A stretch of 64,000 nt of DNA from the NCBI GenBank assembly GCA_031655335.1, contig CP134226.1, forward strand, positions 434,001-498,000, in the 5' to 3' direction. This document shows positions 60,687 through 64,000 of this stretch, piece by piece (the stretch's first letter is position 1; the number at the start of each line of letters is the position of its first letter). Below the pieces are notes generated by a model. That model saw only the letters and a list, made by a program, of their open reading frames with translations, made no database searches and was not told where the DNA came from. The position numbers and the translations under genes are program-made. Source of the DNA: Thalassospiraceae bacterium LMO-SO8. Lineage in GTDB: Bacteria; Pseudomonadota; Alphaproteobacteria; Rhodospirillales; Casp-alpha2.

Positions 60687-61684
60687 CACTGGTGCTCCAG
60701 ATTCTTCGCCACGACGACCTGGGCGACCCCGTGAACGTCGCCCGCCTCCACCGCTTCATGGGCCTTGACCATGTCCTCGAACTGGAAGCGTTCGCCGATG
60801 CGATGCACCAGGGTATCCGGCGACATCAACGGGCTGACCGTCTGCAGAACCTCATCCTGGGTCAGGCGGTCGAGCTGATAGATCGTGAACATGCGGATGT
60901 TGACGTTACCGCCCATCCACTTGTTGAAGGGGATCACCGGCTCCGGCACGGCGTCCGACGCATAGGTCGCGACCGTGCCGTTGGGCTTCAGGATATCCGG
61001 TAGCAGGTCCGTGTTGGACCCGAAGGCGACCTCGACGATGCGGTCGACGGGGCCGCCGGCGGCGTCCAGAATGCGTTCCTTCAGGCCCGGCTCCTTGTAG
61101 TTAAGGGCGTGGGCGGCGCCCAGTTCCCGGGCCTCGGCGCAGTGTTCGTCGGACCCGCAGGTCGCGATCACCTTGGCCCCGCCCCACACGCCCAGTTGCA
61201 CCGCATAGGCGCCGACGCGCCCCGTGCCGCCGGTCACCAGCACGGTCTTGCGCGAAATATCGCCGTCGCTGAACAGCGCGTGGTAGGCCGTCACCACCGG
61301 CACCCCGGCGCAGGCACCCTGGCTTAACGATACGTCGCCCGCGAGCGACACCGCCTGGCGCGTCGGCAGGACAACATATTCCGCCGCCGTGCCCTGGGGG
61401 CGGCCATGCTGGGCGCCGAAAATCCAGACCTTCTGGCCGATGCGGGCGTTGTTGACCCCTTCGCCGACACGATCGATGACGCCCGAGCCGTCGTTGTTGG
61501 GAATGATCGGCGAAAACTGGGCCAGTTCGCGGCCCGAGGCGCGGCGCTTCACGTCCGTCGGGTTGATGGCCGAATAAGCGATGCGGACGCGGACCTCGCC
61601 GGGGCCCGGTTCCGGGTCGGGAAGGTCGCCGAATTGCAGGACGTCCGCCGCCGGACCGGCGCGGTCATACCAATAGGCGCGCAT
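60686..61684 (-). CDS. NADPH:quinone oxidoreductase-like zinc-type (MDR) alcohol dehydrogenase family protein
   Basis: A 332-residue medium-chain reductase. The start is the ATG at 61684 (MRAYWYDRAGPAADVLQFGD) with AAGGAGGAGAT upstream. The GroES-like N-terminal half contains VRIAYSAINPTDVKRRASG; the Rossmann half has TGGTGRVGAYAVQLGVWGG, whose GxGxxG loop prefers NADPH. The structural zinc cysteines are missing, as in quinone oxidoreductases. Coupled to RidA downstream, suggesting that both handle reactive carbonyl or quinone compounds. Confidence 0.92.
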   Translation of the reverse strand: MRAYWYDRAGPAADVLQFGDLPDPEPGPGEVRVRIAYSAINPTDVKRRASGRELAQFSPIIPNNDGSGVIDRVGEGVNNARIGQKVWIFGAQHGRPQGTAAEYVVLPTRQAVSLAGDVSLSQGACAGVPVVTAYHALFSDGDISRKTVLVTGGTGRVGAYAVQLGVWGGAKVIATCGSDEHCAEARELGAAHALNYKEPGLKERILDAAGGPVDRIVEVAFGSNTDLLPDILKPNGTVATYASDAVPEPVIPFNKWMGGNVNIRMFTIYQLDRLTQDEVLQTVSPLMSPDTLVHRIGERFQFEDMVKAHEAVEAGDVHGVAQVVVAKNLEHQ

Positions 61685-61993
61685 GGGTATCTCCTCCTTG
61701 GAAATTCTGGTTGGTCGTCCGGGCCTCAGCGGCGCCGGAAAGGATTGACCGGAAGGTGACGCGCCCGGCGCGCGATGACAAGCCCGATCGGCGGCCTTCC
61801 GGCCCCGCAACGCCCTCCGACCCGGCAAGAATTTCCCCTTTGCGGGCGGTTTCTGCCGTCCCCAGTCCGGAAAAATTCACTTAACTATTTGAAGATAAAC
61901 AATTCTTGTTGTGGCACGGGGATTGAAACACCCCCAGCAGCACCTGGATCGGGGTCAACCCCGGCGAAGGCGAACGTACAAGGAACGGGAAAA
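61685..61993. other. Divergent intergenic region upstream of flgG-like gene
   Basis: 309 bases without a gene. The left two thirds are GC-rich leader of the oxidoreductase; the right part has an AT-rich stretch (61878-61911) followed by the sigma-54-like element and the flgG-like ribosome site (GGGAAAAATG). Confidence 0.5.
61912..61927 (+). promoter_or_regulatory. Sigma-54-like promoter element upstream of flgG-like gene
   Basis: TGGCACG-GGGA-TTGAA has the -24 GG and correct spacing; the -12 position reads TTGA instead of TTGC. It would start transcription about 55 bases before the ATG. Sigma-54 control of rod/hook genes is known in some alphaproteobacteria. Confidence 0.4.
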
Positions 61994-62773
61994 ATGAATC
62001 CACTTTATATCGCAGCCACCGGAATGGTGGCGCAGCAGGAGCGCGTGGACGTGATCGCCAACAACTTGGCGAACATGAACACCACCGGCTATCAGCGCCG
62101 CCGGGCGTCGTTCAACGACCTTCTTTATGAAGACAACAAGCGGCCCAATTCCAAGCATTCGCGCGCCAGCGGCATCGTGCCGGGCGGCGTCAAGGCCGGT
62201 CTGGGCGTGCATACGGCGTCCTTCTACCGGGTCGTCGAACAGGGCAACCTGGCGCAGACGGGTAACCCCTTCGACGTGGCCATCCAGGGGTCCGGCTACA
62301 TGCCGGTCACCCTGGCCAACGGCGAGACCGCCTATACCCGCGCCGGCGCCTTTCAGTTGAACCAGACCGGACAGATCGTCACCCATGACGGCCTCACGGT
62401 CGGCGCCGGCATCGCCATCCCGCCGGGCGCCATCGAGGTCACGATCAACAACTCCGGCGAAGTGTTTGCCTCCTTCGAAGGCCAGCCGCAGCCACAGAAC
62501 CTGGGTCAGATCAACCTGGTCCGCTTCCCCAACGAAGGCGGCCTGCATGCCATCGGCGACAGCATGTTCCAGGAGACCACGGCGTCGGGCGCCCCCCTGG
62601 TGGGCACGCCCGGCACGGCCGGGTTCGGCTCCATCCTGCAGGGCTTCCTGGAATCGTCGAACGTCAACCCGGTGGAGGAAATCGCCAACATGGTCAAGGC
62701 CATGCGGGCTTATGAGCTGAGCTCCAAGGTCATCCAGACCGCCGACCAGATGATGTCGACCAAGACCGGCTAA
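61994..62773 (+). CDS. flgG: Flagellar distal-rod protein FlgG-like
   Basis: A 259-residue rod component exported by the flagellar type III system. N-terminal IAATGMVAQQERVDVIANNL and ANMNTTGYQRRRASFNDLLY, and the C-terminal heptad block SSNVNPVEEIANMVKAMRAY followed by KVIQTADQMMST, are the FlgG signatures; length about 260 matches. Odd: no other flagellar gene is in the window (FlgF would normally precede it). A sigma-54-like element lies upstream and a bidirectional hairpin downstream, so it appears monocistronic. FlgF is the alternative, but C- and N-terminal blocks favour FlgG. Confidence 0.92.
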   Translation: MNPLYIAATGMVAQQERVDVIANNLANMNTTGYQRRRASFNDLLYEDNKRPNSKHSRASGIVPGGVKAGLGVHTASFYRVVEQGNLAQTGNPFDVAIQGSGYMPVTLANGETAYTRAGAFQLNQTGQIVTHDGLTVGAGIAIPPGAIEVTINNSGEVFASFEGQPQPQNLGQINLVRFPNEGGLHAIGDSMFQETTASGAPLVGTPGTAGFGSILQGFLESSNVNPVEEIANMVKAMRAYELSSKVIQTADQMMSTKTG

Positions 62774-62895
62774 CCCCGGCCCGGGCGTTAACCAACGGTA
62801 AACCATCCCCCGGCATACTCGCCGGACTATCACCGCGGCACAGAGATCGCGGGACCAGAACAAGGCCGTTCGGGCGGCCCTAAAAAACCGATATA

Positions 62896-62912
62896 CGAAA
62901 CGCTTCGTTTCG
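62896..62912. repeat. Short perfect stem-loop downstream of flgG-like gene
   Basis: CGAAACG-CTT-CGTTTCG, 7-bp perfect stem. On the minus strand it is followed eight bases later by TTTTTT, so it could assist termination of the DUF486 transcript. Confidence 0.45.
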
Positions 62913-62926
62913 AACGATCCAAACGG

Positions 62927-62960
62927 CGGCGGCGGTTCCAGAATGTGAACCGCCGCCGTT
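62927..62960. terminator. GC-rich hairpin between convergent flgG-like and DUF486 genes
   Basis: CGGCGGCGGTTC (62927-62938) pairs with GAACCGCCGCCG around CAGAATGT. Twelve perfect pairs between two convergent genes. On the minus strand a short T-run (GTTT) follows. Confidence 0.65.
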
Positions 62961-62977
62961 ATCGGTTGTGGGGCGGC

Positions 62978-63334
62978 CTATCCCGCCTGAAACACCAGGA
63001 ACGCGCCGAACGCGATGCAGGCGAAGCCCGCCGCATGCATCCAGGAAAAGCTTTCCCCCAGGTACAGCACGGAAAACACCGCGAACACGGTCAGGCTGAT
63101 GACCTCCTGGATGGTCTTCAGTTCCGCCGCCGTGTAAAGCCCGCCGTGGCCGTAGCGGTTGGCCGGCACGGCGAAGCAGTATTCGACGAAGGCGATGCCC
63201 CAGCTGATGAGGATCACCAGCCACAGGGCTTCCTGCTTGAACTTGAGATGCCCGTACCAGGCGACGGTCATGAAGATGTTGGACACGCAGAGCAACAGGA
63301 TCGGCGTCAGGGCGGCGAGGGAAAAGGTCGGCAT
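62978..63334 (-). CDS. DMT-superfamily small membrane protein (DUF486)
   Basis: A 118-residue integral membrane protein with four hydrophobic helices: ALTPILLLCVSNIFMTVAWY, EALWLVILISWGIAFVEYCF, VISLTVFAVFSVLYLGESF and AAGFACIAFGAFLVFQAG. The motif AVPANRYGHGGLYTAAELKT between helices 2 and 3 is typical of DUF486 proteins, which resemble half-size drug/metabolite transporters. The substrate is unknown. Convergent with the flgG-like gene. Confidence 0.9.
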   Translation of the reverse strand: MPTFSLAALTPILLLCVSNIFMTVAWYGHLKFKQEALWLVILISWGIAFVEYCFAVPANRYGHGGLYTAAELKTIQEVISLTVFAVFSVLYLGESFSWMHAAGFACIAFGAFLVFQAG

Positions 63335-63418
63335 GGCACAACTCCAGAAAACCGCAGCGTTACCGACCTATTTGATCGAATTTTCTAGGCGGCTCAATTT
63401 CGCGCTAGCCGGGCAAGG

Positions 63419-63874
63419 TTATTTAGAGAGATTGAGATCAGATGGATTGCGTTGTTTCGACTGGCATGTCCAATTTATTACCCCTCCTCCCCCTTGGTTC
63501 GCGACAATTTTAAATCCATTTGCGGTCATTTTTATCGGCAGGGAGCCTGTTGATTTGACTTGTGCATCTCCTGCTTTTTCCCAATCAACAAGACCGAGAG
63601 CGCAACCTATACCCCCGCAAAAATACACAGTCATAGCGGAGGTTTTTCCGTCCTGCTCAGATATCCAGAATTCACAAGTCTTCTGCACAAAGGTTGAATG
63701 TAATTGTACCCAACACCCCTTCTGCTCTTCCACTGGCCCTTCATTTGAACAGGGAAATAGGTTCTCCCGACTTGTTTCGTCGATCGGAGGAGAAAATGGG
63801 GGGTACCCCATCGTGTAGGCAATCGTCAGCCAAGCAATGGCTATAACCGAAATTGCTGCAAAGACCCTCTTCAT
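63419..63874 (-). CDS. Exported or membrane-anchored hypothetical protein in AT-rich DNA
   Basis: A 151-residue protein with start at 63874 preceded by GGGGGGTGAG. N-terminal hydrophobic segment (VFAAISVIAIAWLTIAYTMG) works as signal or anchor. The mature part has six cysteines (FPCSN, KGCWV, KTCEF, YFCGG, IGCAL, WTCQS), suggesting disulfides. I recognise no family. The base composition of the gene and its flanks is far lower in G+C than anything else in the window, and its codon use is correspondingly AT-biased, pointing to acquisition by transfer. No mobility gene is adjacent. Confidence 0.72.
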   Translation of the reverse strand: MKRVFAAISVIAIAWLTIAYTMGYPPFSPPIDETSRENLFPCSNEGPVEEQKGCWVQLHSTFVQKTCEFWISEQDGKTSAMTVYFCGGIGCALGLVDWEKAGDAQVKSTGSLPIKMTANGFKIVANQGGGGVINWTCQSKQRNPSDLNLSK

Positions 63875-63963
63875 GCTCACCCCCCTGAACTGGCGCTCAT
63901 ACACTAATATAAATTATATCTAATATTAATGAAATTGCGAGTTGTGATGTGCCGCATTCGAAT

Positions 63964-64000
63964 TCAAGGCCAGGCGACGTCCGGCGGCAGGGACATCAGG
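63964..64000 (-). CDS. Possible 3' end of a further leftward gene, truncated by the window
   Basis: At the very right edge the DNA returns to high G+C. The minus strand reads an open frame ending LMSLPPDVAWP then TGA (63966-63964), where the AT-rich stretch begins. Twelve codons are too few to name a product, and another frame stays open a little longer. Confidence 0.25.
   Translation of the reverse strand, partial: LMSLPPDVAWP

Noticed and set aside
1-64000. tRNA, rRNA, CRISPR arrays, integrases, transposases, attachment sites or prophage genes
   Set aside because: Intergenic regions were read on both strands. None showed tRNA-like cloverleaf sequence, regular spaced repeats or mobility-protein motifs.

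Overview
The window is about 64 kb of GC-rich DNA (roughly two thirds G+C by eye). Its gene families and neighbourhoods point to an alphaproteobacterium, most likely of the Rhodospirillales type. Indicators are several PAS_5-type proteins, a DUF1285-MoxR-DUF58-DUF4159 operon next to a CoA-type Nudix/DUF6111/CCA-adding block, a YqgE/DsbD/peroxiredoxin neighbourhood, thrB next to rnhA, and a gcvTHP operon behind a tandem glycine riboswitch. Almost all the DNA is chromosomal housekeeping or metabolic sequence. I see no rRNA, tRNA, CRISPR array, integrase, transposase or prophage. The one clear compositional outlier is an AT-rich stretch at about 63.36-63.96 kb.

Layout. 0-5 kb: 3' part of ctaB, then M32 carboxypeptidase, thrC and an M16 peptidase, all rightward. 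5-7.3 kb: two tandem PAS_5 proteins, a 93-aa protein and YqgE, leftward. 7.5-10.4 kb: DsbD-like reductase and a peroxiredoxin, each ending in a hairpin. 10.4-14.7 kb: a leftward ABC importer (ATPase, double-length permease, binding protein). 14.8-17.7 kb: GST and LysR, divergent over a perfect 14-bp inverted repeat, then PHA depolymerase. 17.8-22 kb: rnhA and thrB leftward, then a secreted peptidoglycan-binding/TPR-like protein and a lipoprotein. 22-26.8 kb: riboswitch-controlled gcvT-gcvH-gcvP. 26.8-30.6 kb: a duplicated two-gene chemoreceptor module (soluble Aer-like PAS protein plus soluble MCP). 30.9-34.7 kb: PhzF-like isomerase, two secreted DUF1194 von Willebrand-type proteins, a haloacid-dehalogenase-like hydrolase and a small Smr-like protein. 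34.7-38.6 kb: a 727-aa secreted protein with four Cys-rich repeats and a C-terminal ricin-type lectin, an AraC regulator and a 132-aa unknown. 38.7-41.7 kb: PBP4-type carboxypeptidase, a TauD dioxygenase behind a GntR-like palindrome, and a third PAS_5 protein. 41.9-45.4 kb: SGNH hydrolase, CCA-adding enzyme, DUF6111, Nudix and DUF1285. 45.5-52.4 kb: the MoxR/Bat-like envelope operon. 52.5-61.7 kb: TauD dioxygenase and a ThDP enzyme, then LysR diverging from azoreductase, glutathionyl-hydroquinone reductase, arylamine N-acetyltransferase and pirin; an ion channel with a zinc ribbon; RidA and a quinone oxidoreductase. 61.9-64 kb: an isolated FlgG-like rod gene with a sigma-54-like upstream element, a DUF486 protein and the AT-rich small gene.

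How the genes work together. The glycine cleavage genes form a complete P/H/T set whose riboswitch senses the substrate. thrB and thrC (separate loci) complete threonine synthesis from homoserine. The 56-58.6 kb run looks like a defence against quinones, azo/nitro compounds and arylamines. The two PAS+MCP pairs look like cytoplasmic redox or energy sensors feeding a chemotaxis array, in keeping with the flagellar gene at the right end. The least explained items are the Cys-repeat/lectin protein, the duplicated split-Aer module, the channel-zinc ribbon fusion and the palindromes in front of LysR and TauD.
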